Below, piece after piece: positions 1-8,738 of a stretch of DNA of 23,268 nt. Each line of letters opens with the position of its first letter. Position 1 is the first letter of the stretch. The notes below the pieces were generated by a model. That model worked only from the letters and a program-made list of their open reading frames with translations, did not search any database and was not told where the DNA came from. The position numbers were made by a program, and so were the translations under genes. The stretch is taken from contig JADJUV010000143.1 in the NCBI GenBank assembly GCA_016716885.1, forward strand, positions 1 to 23,268, in the 5' to 3' direction. The stretch comes from Candidatus Trichofilum aggregatum (GTDB lineage: Bacteria; Chloroflexota; Anaerolineae; Promineifilales; Promineifilaceae).

Positions 1-186
1 ACTCAGTTGATAAGATTTCAGCAGAGGTTCCAGACCAGCCTGCCGCCGGGCTACATTGATGTAGCCCCAGATTTGATCCGGTAGAGGTAAGATATCAACT
101 GACGGATCGGCTTGCAGTTGAATCGTGAGATTCATCAAGCCGGGTGTAGGTGTAACTTGGCTAAGGGAGATGCAACTAACGCGGCC
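1..186 (-). CDS. CAP (SCP-like) domain start, C-terminal part of PKD protein, partial
   Basis: Reading leftward, this open frame gives a Thr/Pro linker (SLSQVTPTPGLMN), a short beta-rich stretch, and then IWGYINVARRQAGLEPLL. The last string matches the first helix of CAP/SCP-like extracellular domains, where a 'N..R...GL.PL' pattern is typical. The frame has a stop just upstream, so it has no start of its own. It reads as the continuation, after a one-base shift, of the PKD segment at 135-683. It runs off the left edge of the window, so the CAP catalytic-like residues cannot be checked. Bacterial CAP proteins are secreted or surface proteins of mostly unknown activity. The family call rests on one helix. 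Confidence 0.5.
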
Positions 187-683
187 GCGTCAGCTGGCCG
201 CAACGTATTGTCCTGCACCAACACCCACTCAGATATAATCGTATTTCCGTAAGCATTACTAATATTCAAAGTCACCAGATATTCACCGGGTGCGTCATAT
301 GTATGATTAATCCAAAAACCTGTGTACTCGGTGCCGTCGCCCATGGACCAGACCAGCGATGTTTCGCTGCCATCAGAGAAAGCTTGAACTACAAAAGGCA
401 CACCCGCGTAAACATTTTGCTCCCGCATCATTTGAATATTGGGTGCGATGCTCACATGAACTGGCATGGTGTGACTTGCTTCGCCTAAACGATTACGAAC
501 GACAAGCGTTACCAAATATTCACCAGAGGCGGCATAAACATGATAGGGATTGATGGATGTCGCCGTATGCCCATCGCCAAAATCCCAATGGTGGGTTAAT
601 GGTGACTGGCCAGTGCTCTTATTGCTGAATAGTAACTGCTGTTCAACCCCCGCGTTTTGATCGCTGACTTCAAAAGCGGCCAC
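135..683 (-). CDS. PKD-repeat surface protein, middle segment
   Basis: A 182-codon segment with two PKD domains of about 80 residues each. Each has the signature W.(F/M)GDG (WDFGDGHTATSINPYHVY; WSMGDGTEYTGFWINHTY) followed by the strand G(E)YLVTL(V/N). PKD domains are extracellular Ig-like beta-sandwiches used as spacers or for adhesion. The listed start is a GTG with no ribosome-binding site. The N-terminal membrane segment lies just upstream at 740-1225 in another frame, and a CAP domain follows downstream in a third. The simplest reading is one gene of about 400 or more codons (1225 to beyond 1) split by frameshifts near 690-740 and 150-190. A GCGGCCGC octamer lies at 181-188. Confidence 0.7.
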   Translation of the reverse strand: MAAFEVSDQNAGVEQQLLFSNKSTGQSPLTHHWDFGDGHTATSINPYHVYAASGEYLVTLVVRNRLGEASHTMPVHVSIAPNIQMMREQNVYAGVPFVVQAFSDGSETSLVWSMGDGTEYTGFWINHTYDAPGEYLVTLNISNAYGNTIISEWVLVQDNTLRPADAAALVASPLAKLHLHPA

Positions 684-739
684 CTGCCCTTAGTGACAAG
701 CCTGCCTAAAAGGCGAGAGTGAGCGATTGCGTATCCTCA

Positions 740-1225
740 TCATGGAATAAAAGAATTGCTATTGTTTCGCCCTTGTTCGCCGCTTGTCGGTTGGAGAGCA
801 AGAAAGTGAAACTCCTGCATGGCAAGTCCACCATTCGCCACTAACGTGGGATACCAGTAGAGTGTCTGTTCCGCAACGTTGAAGAGTAACGAACTATCGA
901 GTCGAGTTTCTTCAAACCGTAAAGAAGGTGGTAACTGAACAGTCAATTTCGGTTTAACCACCGTTGTTTGATTGTTACGCAGAATCAACGTCAAAGTGGT
1001 TGGGTTGCCGATTTCAATGGCTTCCGGAGATAAATATGCCCCCAATTGCACAGGTTGATCGGAGTCTGGCAATAAACTGGCCGCCATGCGTTCTGCTTGG
1101 GACTGGTTGGAAACGAGACTGTGCCTGATAAACCACGTTGTCACCAAACCTGTGACAACAAACAGTGAAATGAGTAATTTTCGTGTGAGATTACTTTGAT
1201 TTATCACACCCATCTCCTTCGACAC
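740..1225 (-). CDS. N-terminal membrane anchor segment of PKD/CAP surface protein
   Basis: A GTG start at 1225 or an ATG at 1213 (MGVINQSNLTRKLL) opens a segment with one hydrophobic helix at about residues 17-35 (LLISLFVVTGLVTTWFI). This is a signal-anchor. About 110 extracellular residues follow, with a DUF11-like beta-sandwich pattern (IEIGNPTTLTLILRNN ... LTVQLPPSLRFEE). The frame stops at 740, but the next frame continues coherently (DEDTQSLTLAF) toward the PKD domains at 135-683, so the stop is probably an indel artefact or lesion. The start overlaps the end of the upstream cadherin-like gene by about 20 bases, which suggests translational coupling in one leftward operon. Confidence 0.6.
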   Translation of the reverse strand: MSKEMGVINQSNLTRKLLISLFVVTGLVTTWFIRHSLVSNQSQAERMAASLLPDSDQPVQLGAYLSPEAIEIGNPTTLTLILRNNQTTVVKPKLTVQLPPSLRFEETRLDSSLLFNVAEQTLYWYPTLVANGGLAMQEFHFLALQPTSGEQGRNNSNSFIP

Positions 1226-2678
1226 CTTGCGGTGCGAGCAGAATCAAACATAGATATGACTGGGTTTATCTGGTATGGCGGTGTGGATGTAAATGAAGGC
1301 GTGGTGGGGCGTTTGAACATCCTTTTTTTAGCAAATTCAAGAGCGACCGCATTCAAAGAAGTTACGAGCAGAGGGCTAGTTGACTGTCCCGATACAGGGC
1401 AAACGCTATTTCCCACCTGTATATAGATTGTTTCAATATTGGATAGTTCGCCAAATTCATCAAAAACCTGAAACACAATTTGCCGACAACCAGCGGTGGG
1501 CTGTGTCTTTGTATTGGCATAGACCGTTGACTGAAGTGCAGCCGCATAACTTTCAATCGGGTCAGATAAAGACTGCACAATAATAAAATTGTCAGTACTG
1601 CTGTAGATGTTGCCCTGAAATGTGAGTTGGATAAATTCATCTTGTCCATCTGGACGGGCGTAATTGCCCGCAAACTGAATGATGACCTGGGTCAAGTTAT
1701 CACTGTCTACATCTTCAATCTCAACGATAGAGGCAATTTTGACCGTGGCAGTTGTGGCAACGGTTGGCGAAAACACAATCGGGCTGGTGAGATTGCTGAT
1801 AGCTAGATTGGGGGCATCATTAACCCCAAGAATTGTCATTTGCACCGTCGCTTGATTACTGATAACCCCATCTGGATCAATAATGGAATAGGAGAAGGTG
1901 TCAACGGCAGTTTCATTTTCGGTCAGCGTTTCATATGCCCCGCCTGGATCGTAGCGCCATTGGCCATTTGTCAAATTGACATTCCCACCCGTGCCATCAT
2001 TATTGACCGCATAAATCGTTAAAAGCGGCTGGTGAGTCGCATCAAGATCAGAATCGTTACTGAGCAGACTACTCGTGAGAGCATCACTTAGACTATCCTC
2101 GTCCACGACAAAAACTCCCTGGCTATTACTCACGCCGTCATTCTGAGCCACCGGGGCATCATTTCTGCCTTGAATCTGTACGGTCACAGTTGCTGTAGCG
2201 CGCTCACCTTCTTCATCTTGGATCGTATATTGGAATGAATCGGTTGCTGTTTCTCCTGCGGCTAAGTAATCAAAAGCATGACCTGGATCATACCGGATGG
2301 TTCCTAACCCTTCAGAAAAGATTATCCGTTCCGGAGTGGCGGTCAGAACCGCCACAATCGAAAGAACGGCAGTTTCTTTATCCTCATCGTTGGTCAGTAG
2401 TTGAGCGGTAATATCCCGTGCCACATCATCCTCTGTAAACGCCACCTGTTCATCATGGGCAACAGGGGCATCATTGACAGATTTTATGATTAAGTTCACC
2501 GTACCAATGACACACGATCCCACCTCATCGCACACACCTGGTAACTAAAGTAGTCTGTCCCGAAATAATCGTTGTGAGGGCGGTAGGTGAAGGTACCATT
2601 ACTGGTGATCGTCAACACCCCATGAATAGGTTGGGTGGGATTTCGTAGGCTCAGATCTTGCCCGGGGTTAATCCGCAA
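1204..2678 (-). CDS. Cadherin/tandem-95-like repeat ectodomain (C-terminal part)
   Basis: Two abutting frames encode tandem Ig/cadherin-like repeats of about 100 residues. The first, 2496-2678, gives TYRPHNDYFGTDYFSYQVC. The second, from 2535 down to 1204, gives SVNDAPVAHDEQVAFTEDD, GRNDAPVAQNDGV and GVNDAPNLAISNL. The repeated 'NDAPVA ... EDD/EDS ... LL.ND.D ... YDPG.. ... D.F.Y.I' grammar is that of tandem-95/VCBS/cadherin-like repeats, usually Ca-binding adhesion or stalk modules outside the cell. The two frames join cleanly (FSYQVC + DEVGSCVIG) if one base is restored near 2530. This is the distal part of the gene starting at 3418. The last residues (SARTARCRRRWV) do not resemble an anchor and may be off-frame. 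Confidence 0.7.
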
Positions 2679-2683
2679 TACTT

Positions 2684-3418
2684 CTAATAGCAGGGTTTAG
2701 CGACAAAGGCCTCATCTTCATTGGGAGAATAACTACCTATTGGAATCTGTATCGCCCTGACTTGACTGGTCGGGGTGAAGAGCACAGGCACCTCGATAGG
2801 TGTTGTCAGGACAATCGTGACATTTATAGGGACTGGTGTCTCCAATACAGCGGTTGATAATGGAGCTTTTGTTGGTGACAAGGGGAAATTTTCTGAGGCA
2901 ATGGCGGTTTCAATCACGCCGCCGGTATACGCTTCCGTGGTTAATTGGTCTGCCTGAACGGTCAAATATTCCGCTACTATTTCACGATTTCCAACCATTT
3001 GCTTTTCCAGAGTGTAAAAAGAACCAAGGATAAGACCGCCAAGTAGAATAAAAAAGGTGGTAATTAAAGTCAGCCAGAAAAGGGCGTCGGCGCGGCGAGG
3101 TGCCCGTACCTGCTTCTTGATATTCGGATTGGCCACGATAATGTCAAAATCGTAATCTGTTTTGGCCCACCGACCCGGTTGCCACCAATGACTGTTTCCC
3201 ACCCATACCTCAATCGCAACCTCCCAATTACTATGAGGCGCAACTTGAATATGTTGCTCATCAGGGGCAAATTGCAGCAGATCACCCCAATGGCGAGCGT
3301 GAACTTGATACGTTTGCGGCGTATCACTCAAGTTGTTGACCGTTAGCCGGATTTTCCCTCTGTCCCGAACGCTTGCGGAATGAAGATTCAGAGCAAAATC
3401 CGAAGATTCCAGATTCAT
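2684..3418 (-). CDS. N-terminal part of cadherin-like membrane protein
   Basis: The ATG at 3418 has no clear Shine-Dalgarno. Residues 1-125 are soluble and beta-rich (SVRDRGKIRLTVNNLSDTPQ). A single strong transmembrane helix follows at about 130-152 (LFWLTLITTFFILLGGLILG), preceded by basic residues (RAPRRAD). After it come a Thr/Pro/Val-rich stalk and the start of a tandem-95 repeat (GSYSPNEDEAFVAK). The positive-inside rule puts the N-terminal domain in the cytoplasm and the repeats outside. The frame ends at 2684, but the next frame (RINPGQDLSLRNPTQPIHGV) continues the same repeat, so the full protein would be about 740 residues over 3418-1204. The split near 2690 is at a TTAA-rich spot and looks like an indel. 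Confidence 0.65.
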   Translation of the reverse strand: MNLESSDFALNLHSASVRDRGKIRLTVNNLSDTPQTYQVHARHWGDLLQFAPDEQHIQVAPHSNWEVAIEVWVGNSHWWQPGRWAKTDYDFDIIVANPNIKKQVRAPRRADALFWLTLITTFFILLGGLILGSFYTLEKQMVGNREIVAEYLTVQADQLTTEAYTGGVIETAIASENFPLSPTKAPLSTAVLETPVPINVTIVLTTPIEVPVLFTPTSQVRAIQIPIGSYSPNEDEAFVAKPCY

Positions 3419-3671
3419 TTATAGAGTTTGGGGACGCTTAACGGATCAGGGCAGAGAATTCCGTAAATGTCCCGCATAGACAACACCCCTAAAATTGATG
3501 GGTCAACCGAGGCAAAACGACGAAAGGCGTGCCAGAATAGATACTGTGACTCATTCCCAACCCTGTCACTCTGTGCCTACAAAACCGACGTACCCGGAAC
3601 AAGGTTCATAAACCCAGTTGGCTGGCGGCCTGTTGGCATAGGCTGATTCCATTCGTTTGTAGCCCTTCTTG

Positions 3672-4265
3672 TCATGTTGGGCTGACATTCAGACCAGACT
3701 TTGCCTCGGTGTAAATGCCGGTACTCCAATAATAATAACGTTGCGTCTCAGTAGGCCATACGGCCCAATCAAGCGCAGCCACTCCATGACCGGCATTGTA
3801 ACCGGCAAAACTAAGAAAGATGTCGTCTTGATGATATCGCAACCCGGCTGTGTAATAGGTCAGGCCACGATGAGCGTTCGTATCGGGGGCAAACATATCT
3901 TCTCCAGAAGCGAAATGGTAAGGCATCACCTGAAATAAGCCTTGTGCGCCAGCGGCGGAACGTGCTTGTGGATCACCACAAGATTCAATCTGCATGATCG
4001 TGGCGATGATATCTGGGTCGAGATCGTATTGTCTTGACCAGGCCACTATTTGTGGCTCCCAGTATTGAACTTCTCTGGTAAAAATAGACGAGATAAAACT
4101 TTGATAAACAACAACGGCCTGACTAAACAAAATTGTCATGCTCTGGCATGGCACTACCTGGACTGCCTGTTGCCCGATCTTTATCATTACCACCAACGGA
4201 AAAGATACAGAGTCTCCATAATCGTTCATCGCCGTTAACCCTGATCCTGAAATCGCGTTCGGCAT
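3672..4265 (-). CDS. Lytic transglycosylase (SLT) domain
   Basis: This cleaves peptidoglycan between MurNAc and GlcNAc. The SLT core is visible: IIATIMQIESCGDPQARS holds the catalytic Glu (IES), then GAQGLFQVMP, and later LSFAGYNAGHGVAALD, the conserved AYNAG-type motif. The domain covers roughly the last 130 residues. The upstream part of this frame is probably not the true N-terminus, because the segment 4123-4758 carries a coherent leader and beta-domain in another frame. In-frame after the TGA at 3672-3674, another 21 codons read to a second stop at 3606 and include GISLCQQAASQLGL, a family-like C-terminal tail. The annotated stop may therefore be an error or recent mutation. Confidence 0.8.
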   Translation of the reverse strand: MPNAISGSGLTAMNDYGDSVSFPLVVMIKIGQQAVQVVPCQSMTILFSQAVVVYQSFISSIFTREVQYWEPQIVAWSRQYDLDPDIIATIMQIESCGDPQARSAAGAQGLFQVMPYHFASGEDMFAPDTNAHRGLTYYTAGLRYHQDDIFLSFAGYNAGHGVAALDWAVWPTETQRYYYWSTGIYTEAKSGLNVSPT

Positions 4266-4758
4266 TCGTGGCCACGATGGGGTGGGCGATTAACTGGTTA
4301 TGGTGGAATAAAAATGAATCATTGTTATCATCCCCGTCGCCGTAACCCAATGTAAAGGTATAAAGCGCCTGTGCACGACTATCTTCTACAAGAAATAAGG
4401 CGATAAATGTTCCCAGATCATTGTTTTCCTCAGGGGCCAACTGGCTAACAGTTATGGTGATTGGGACTGAAGTGAATGCGTGTGCAGCCGAGGATGGGAT
4501 GGAGAGTTGGCTTGTTCTTGTCAAGCGTGGGGATTTGGGGAAAGTGACAGTTGTGGCTGGTTGTGTCGGGGCCGCGACAACCGTTACTTGGCTGGCGTGT
4601 GTGGCCACCAAGGCGGCCAACTGCTTACCATGAGCAGTTGTTTCCATTGTCACAGCACGAAATGAAACGATACTCAAGATGGTGACATAACCATCAACCC
4701 CAAAAAGGATTGATGGTATTCCGGTTAGTCGTTCATGCACCTGTTTGTTTATGCCCAT
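4123..4758 (-). CDS. N-terminal region of the transglycosylase gene (membrane leader plus beta domain)
   Basis: The ATG at 4758 opens a segment with a weakly hydrophobic leader (ILFGVDGYVTILSIVSF), a Thr/Val/Ala-rich linker, and about 110 residues of beta-rich domain (LGTFIALFLVEDSRAQALYTF; RDFRIRVNGDERLWRLCIF). I do not recognise this domain. It overlaps the lytic transglycosylase frame by about 140 bases in a different phase. The protein sense passes from here into the transglycosylase frame near 4130-4200, so the two are most likely one gene of about 370 codons. The alternative, two overlapping genes, is less likely because the transglycosylase frame has no good start or ribosome-binding site. 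Confidence 0.5.
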   Translation of the reverse strand: MGINKQVHERLTGIPSILFGVDGYVTILSIVSFRAVTMETTAHGKQLAALVATHASQVTVVAAPTQPATTVTFPKSPRLTRTSQLSIPSSAAHAFTSVPITITVSQLAPEENNDLGTFIALFLVEDSRAQALYTFTLGYGDGDDNNDSFLFHHNQLIAHPIVATNAERDFRIRVNGDERLWRLCIFSVGGNDKDRATGSPGSAMPEHDNFV

Positions 4759-4978
4759 AACGAAGTTTCAACTGAGAGAATAAGAAATGGTCTGGATTAC
4801 TTTGGGTCCGTAAATTTATTAATTCCCGCACTTACTCAATTTTCTGTGACCCGGGTGCGGAAACTCCTTTTTAGGGAATCATTTCTATTTTGTATGCATG
4901 TGTAAGTAGCAACGGCATTAAAATTGAAGGGGAGTGGAGTGTCATTGTCACATTTGGCTGTCTTTATGCTGTAACTAC
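4759..4978. other. Intergenic region between lipoprotein and transglycosylase genes
   Basis: About 220 bases between the end of the pentapeptide-repeat gene and the start of the transglycosylase gene. I see no open frame that makes protein sense and no strong hairpin followed by T. The transglycosylase promoter, if separate, should be here. Confidence 0.4.
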
Positions 4979-5380
4979 TTATATCGCTTTGGTCAAGTCA
5001 GCTCCCGCTAAGATGGTGCCATTCAGGTTGGCATTGATGAGAAGGCATAATATAGATTCGCGCCAGTCAAATCTGCACCGCCAGATTTGCCCAGCTGAGG
5101 TTAGCCCATATAGAGTTGCGTAACTCAGGTTGGTTGCCGTTATGCCGCCTGTCTCTCCAATAGGGGTAACCGCAAATCCAGGGGCGTTTAGTTGAGCCTT
5201 CGTTAAATTGGCCCAAGACAGATCGGCACACGCCAACTTAGCACCGTATAAAAGCTCCTGTCAAATCGGCATAGGCCAGGGTGGTGCGGCGGTCGTCAGG
5301 GTTACAGTTTTCCTTTTCGTTAAGTGTACTAAGATTGGCTAACGTTAAATTGACCTCGATTAGCGTGGCTCCTAGTTAAA
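4979..5380 (-). CDS. Pentapeptide-repeat protein, C-terminal segments (frameshifted)
   Basis: This continues the lipoprotein that starts at 6361. At least two frames are used. One, near 5237-5380, contains TLAYADLTGAF. The other, at 4979-5236, contains ACADLSWANLTKAQLN, ATNLSYATLYGLT and NANLNGTILAGADLTKAI. All follow the A(D/N)LxX pentapeptide pattern, so the right-handed beta-helix continues to the stop at 4979. The central stretch of the last frame (GQIWRCRFDWRE) loses the pattern and is probably locally off-frame. Confidence 0.6.
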
Positions 5381-6361
5381 TTAGCACCCATCAGTTTTAC
5401 CCCCGTCAAGTTGGCTTCTTGTAGGTTCGCCCCGATTAAGGTGGCCTCGGTCAGGGTCCGCTTTATAAAGATTGGATTGGGATAGGTCGGCATCGGATAA
5501 GTTAAGATCGCACAAATTAAAGTTTGACAGGTCTTGGCCTACAAGAATGATGCCTGAAACGCTGCTGGCTGCTCGCAATTGTGTATCGGTAAGATTGATG
5601 GCCCCTGTCAGGTCGGCATTGGTCAGGGTAGCACTCATGAAAACAGTATGGGTCAGGGTAGCCCTAATTAGTTTCGTCCCCGTGAGGATGGTATGGCTTA
5701 AATTGGCATTTTCGAGGTGGGCATCGGACAAGTCAAGTCCGGACAAATTAAAGTTTGACAGGTTCTGGCCTACAAGAATGATGCCTTTAACGCTGCTGGC
5801 TGCTCGCAATTGTGTATCGGTAAGATTGATGGCCCCTGTCAGGTCGGCATTGGTCAGGGTAGCACTCATGAAGACAGTATGGGTCAGGGTAGCACTAATT
5901 AGTTTCGTCCCTGTCAGGTCGGCATTGCTCAGGTCAGCATTCGTCAATGCGGCTCCGGTCAGATCCGCATTTGTCAGGTCAGCACCTCTCATGTCGGCAC
6001 CAAGCAACAGGGTATTGATGAGTGAGGCATCGGATAGGTCAAGGTTCGTCAAATCGGCCCCATTCAGGTTTCGGTTACTCAAATCCTTATTTCCCTTCAG
6101 GATGAGTTCGACTGATGCCCTGTCCATTGGTATGACGGTTGGCAAAGGCATGATGGTTGGTGAAATGGTTGTATTGACTTTGATGGTTGCTATGGGTACG
6201 AGGGTACTTGTGATCGTTTGCGTCGGCAGGTCTTCAGCTAGATGTTGATCCGCGGCGATGTTGGTTGATGGGACGGCCATTGAACAGGCGGCCAGAAACA
6301 GCAGGCAAGCAACAATTGAGAGGTAGAGAAATTGACCGTGGGGTAATCTTTTGAGGTTCAA
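5381..6361 (-). CDS. Pentapeptide-repeat lipoprotein
   Basis: The start is a TTG at 6361, chosen because AAGGAG sits 7 bases upstream. Residues 1-26 form a lipoprotein signal: basic start, hydrophobic core (FLYLSIVACLLF), and lipobox LAAC with Cys 26. A Thr/Pro/Ile-rich linker follows, and from about residue 90 dozens of A(D/N)LxX pentapeptides (NGADLTNLDLSDASL, LTNADLTGAALTNADLSNADL), which fold as a right-handed quadrilateral beta-helix. Function is not predictable from the repeats. The lipobox places the protein on the outer face of the membrane. The C-terminus goes off-frame after SQSNLYKAD and the repeats resume in other frames down to 4979. A 77-residue internal duplication is present. 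Confidence 0.8.
   Translation of the reverse strand: MNLKRLPHGQFLYLSIVACLLFLAACSMAVPSTNIAADQHLAEDLPTQTITSTLVPIATIKVNTTISPTIMPLPTVIPMDRASVELILKGNKDLSNRNLNGADLTNLDLSDASLINTLLLGADMRGADLTNADLTGAALTNADLSNADLTGTKLISATLTHTVFMSATLTNADLTGAINLTDTQLRAASSVKGIILVGQNLSNFNLSGLDLSDAHLENANLSHTILTGTKLIRATLTHTVFMSATLTNADLTGAINLTDTQLRAASSVSGIILVGQDLSNFNLCDLNLSDADLSQSNLYKADPDRGHLNRGEPTRSQLDGGKTDGC
5512..5913. repeat. Internal duplication, 231-base period, in pentapeptide gene
   Basis: Bases 5512-5682 recur at 5743-5913 with only a handful of differences, an offset of exactly 231 bases (77 codons). Both encode the unit (I)ILVGQ(N/D)LSNFNL ... LTHTVFMSATLTNADLTG ... LTDTQLRAASSV. The offset keeps frame, so this is a recent in-frame segmental duplication of the beta-helix. 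Confidence 0.9.
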
Positions 6362-6384
6362 ATTACGCTCCTTTTGAGCCGTTA

Positions 6385-7387
6385 CTAATCAATCCACACA
6401 ATATCAATTTCAGTATAGGTATTAAAGTAGTTATCGAAGCGCAAATGATTTTCCAAACTTAACGTCATTACCCCGGAATAGTCGTTTAATGGAATCCGAG
6501 CATTTACAGGTTTCTGCCTCTCCACGGCATTGGTGGCTGACCAACTGCACAACCGATTGGCAGATACTGATTGCTGTACCACTTTACCACAAGCTCATTG
6601 ATAAGGATCTCAAATGCATCGTATGTACTATTGTTACTTGGGTTTTGATCCTGTGTATAAACAATGCCGGCAATGTTGATGTAGTAGCTCGAATTGGGCG
6701 GTAATTGTATGTTTAAAGCGACACCTGCCATACCTACTGGCGCATTGGTGCATGGGTTTGAAACATGCTCTTTTCCCAATCGTAATTTGCCATCCTCAAG
6801 TTCAATTTCTGATCCTACATTGGTGGGGATCCAATCAGGTAGGACGCTGCCTACTCCCGGAAAATCTCCATTCGGTATGTAAAAAAGCGTGAATGATTTA
6901 TCTACCTGCGTCGCTCCGTGCCAAAATTGCACGTTTATTTCGTTGGCACCAATAACCGGTGGATTATTCAGTGTTACTGGCTTTGTAACAGCGTAAGAAA
7001 TGATCTCGGTAAGTGCGACAGAACCCTGCCAAACCTGCATCTCTTGTGGTGTGAACGTGAATTGGAGATTATTAAAAGAAGTGTGGGCGTTGTATCGAAG
7101 GTTGTGACACCCATCGCCCTTTCAGGGTTTAACTCGATGTTTCCCCGAGCAGGGCAAAGGGAGGCTGCGTTATAAGCGGCAAATAGAGATAGGTCAAAAC
7201 AACCGTTGTTAACGATAAATTGGTTGAACCTTTCAGATTCACTCCCGGGATCTGCGAAGGCCACCACAAATGGATCAAGCTTTGAGCTGTTAGGTGTGGC
7301 AACGGTTATCAATAACGAGAAAAGGATCAGGCCTTCTATAATCGTGCCAAGTGCGACGAGAGAACGCTTGACTGTCTTATTGTTCAT
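6385..7387 (-). CDS. Secreted protein of unknown function (frameshifted)
   Basis: The start is the ATG at 7387 (MNNKTVKRSLVALGTIIEG), preceded by GGAGGG 8 bases upstream. Residues 8-30 are a hydrophobic signal/anchor (LVALGTIIEGLILFSLLITVA). The ectodomain runs through three frames. The first ends near 7070 (MGVTTFDTTPT). It continues as SFNNLQFTFTPQEMQVWQGS in 6504-7040, then as ANRLCSWSATNAVERQ and TLSLENHLRFDNYFNTYTEID down to the stop at 6385. The joins fall at a CTTCTTTT run and near 6570-6590. About 330 residues in all. I do not recognise a family. The mature part is beta-rich with few Cys and resembles secreted sandwich-type domains. First gene of the leftward envelope cluster. Confidence 0.6.
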
Positions 7388-7811
7388 TACAGGCCCTCCG
7401 CGGGTCAAACAAAGTGGCCCTGGCTTGCATTTTTGTTTGTGCCATGCTGTGTTTGGTTGCTTTAGCGGCGCGACTACAGCCAGGAAAGAAAAAGAACGCA
7501 AACCCCAGCTAGGTTTGAAGAAACGCGAAAGGTCAGCATATACGGGGCAACCTTTCGACGGATGGGTAGAAGTGTCGTCTACGAGATTGTTTTACTCGCA
7601 GAATTCTTTATTAAGTTGTTATGTGATTGATGGAATAGAGACTTTCAGAGAGAATGCGACATGTGCCTCACTTTATTTAGTGTAACAGATTTTGAGTTTG
7701 ATAGGAATCATTTTCAAATATTCTGTTAGCGCAATCAAACGGAATCGCTCAACCCTCATGAGGTTAAGCGTATGACGAACACAGCGTGGGTTTCCAGTTA
7801 AGCTTGTTGCT
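7388..7811. other. Intergenic region upstream of the envelope cluster
   Basis: About 420 bases with no convincing gene on either strand. It should contain the promoter of the leftward cluster. A 10-base palindrome CCTCATGAGG lies near 7756. No terminator or RNA gene recognised. Confidence 0.4.
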
Positions 7812-8054
7812 TTGAACCATAGTAAATTTACGGAAAGCATAAAAGCTCAAGCTCATAGTACAACGGCTACGGTATGGCTAATCCTGGTGTCAATTGCCCT
7901 GCTCGTAAAAACCTTGTTACCCCGAACGGATTCTTGGCCTGACGGGCTAGAGCTAATGACCGGTCTACAGCAATTCTTCTCCACATGGTTTGCTGGCTAT
8001 TTTGTAGTTTTGCATTTTAGGTTGTGGATCAAAGGCGACTTCTTATCGAATTGA
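7812..8054 (+). CDS. Small putative membrane protein
   Basis: An 80-codon frame with a TTG start and no obvious ribosome-binding site. It has two hydrophobic stretches, residues about 20-36 (ATVWLILVSIALLVKTLL) and 54-70 (FFSTWFAGYFVVLHF), so it could be a two-helix membrane protein. No family recognised. It is the only open frame in the 7.4-8.3 kb gap. The start, and whether it is expressed, are uncertain. Confidence 0.35.
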   Translation: MNHSKFTESIKAQAHSTTATVWLILVSIALLVKTLLPRTDSWPDGLELMTGLQQFFSTWFAGYFVVLHFRLWIKGDFLSN

Positions 8055-8317
8055 ACGTAACCGCATGGGAAATTCCATCACGAACACAAAATGAATAAAA
8101 TGTGGTTTGAGCGTTCAGTTGATTTGGATGGGTCGACATTGTGAGCAAACGTGCAAGAAAAGGGTGTCAGTGGTGGGTGTATCCAACCATGCCCTTTAGT
8201 TGATGTTACCCGGTTTGAAAAACGCCACCTGATTGCAGTGGCACAGAGACCAAGACCATCCTTTAGGGTAGTTTTTTTGGTTTCTAGCAGGCGCTAACGC
8301 GCCCAATCGGGCGAAAG
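8055..8317. other. Non-coding gap at composition boundary
   Basis: No gene seen. A run of seven T (about 8271-8277) follows a weakly paired stretch (ACCATCC...GGTAG), which could be a poor terminator but does not pair well. The base composition changes around here, from A+T-richer on the left to G+C-richer on the right. It may mark the left edge of a transferred cassette. Confidence 0.35.
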
Positions 8318-8386
8318 TATGATCCTACAAGCCACCCTGCCTCACCTGGAGATAACCCCATAAGTATCCCTTTTGATCCCCCCTCT

Positions 8387-8644
8387 TTGCACTACGCCGT
8401 TGTTGAATACCTGAAAACCTCAAACCATATTGACGACCCCGTCACTATCAAACCGGAACGCGAAGGTCAATACCGCCTGGTCTGTCTGGCCTTTGAGTCC
8501 GAGGATGCCTGGCGCGTGACCCATCTACTCAGGGCCTTAGGCGACGGCACGTATTGGTACAGTGTGACGGTAGCCGAACCGGAATCAGCTAACGGCACAC
8601 TGCCATTCACTGAGGCAACGATTGCCCTGGATCCCCCTTCGTAA
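8387..8644 (+). CDS. Small protein of unknown function
   Basis: An 85-codon frame (HYAVVEYLKTSNHIDDP ... YWYSVTVAEPE). The nominal start is TTG, but the same frame is open upstream and reads sensibly (SPGDNPISIPFDPPSLHYAV). An ATG at 8319 in the next phase (MILQATLPHLEITP) would join it if one base were removed near 8360, so the true start is probably 8319. The product is alpha/beta with no signal peptide. It ends 95 bases before the methyltransferase-helicase and probably shares its operon. Family not recognised. Confidence 0.5.
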   Translation: MHYAVVEYLKTSNHIDDPVTIKPEREGQYRLVCLAFESEDAWRVTHLLRALGDGTYWYSVTVAEPESANGTLPFTEATIALDPPS

Positions 8645-8723
8645 CCTCTGTTCGTTCCCCAGGCGAAAACATCGCCCCCACCCTTCTCTATCCTACCTCA
8701 TCCCCATAAACCCTATCCATTTT

Positions 8724-8732
8724 AAAAGGAGT
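8724..8732 (+). promoter_or_regulatory. Strong ribosome-binding site for the methyltransferase-helicase
   Basis: AAAAGGAG lies 7 bases before the ATG at 8739. It decides the start: the open frame extends 39 codons further upstream, but that extension (LCSFPRRKHRPHP) looks non-coding and overlaps the previous gene. Confidence 0.8.
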
Positions 8733-8738
8733 AACCCT

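Noticed and set aside
5472..6248. 258-codon plus-strand open frame opposite the pentapeptide gene
   Set aside because: Its repeats (RSALVRVALMKTVWVRVAL) are the antisense shadow of the pentapeptide codons. No ribosome-binding site and no protein sense.
8250..8280. Terminator at the T-run near 8271
   Set aside because: The preceding bases do not form a stable stem; too weak to call.
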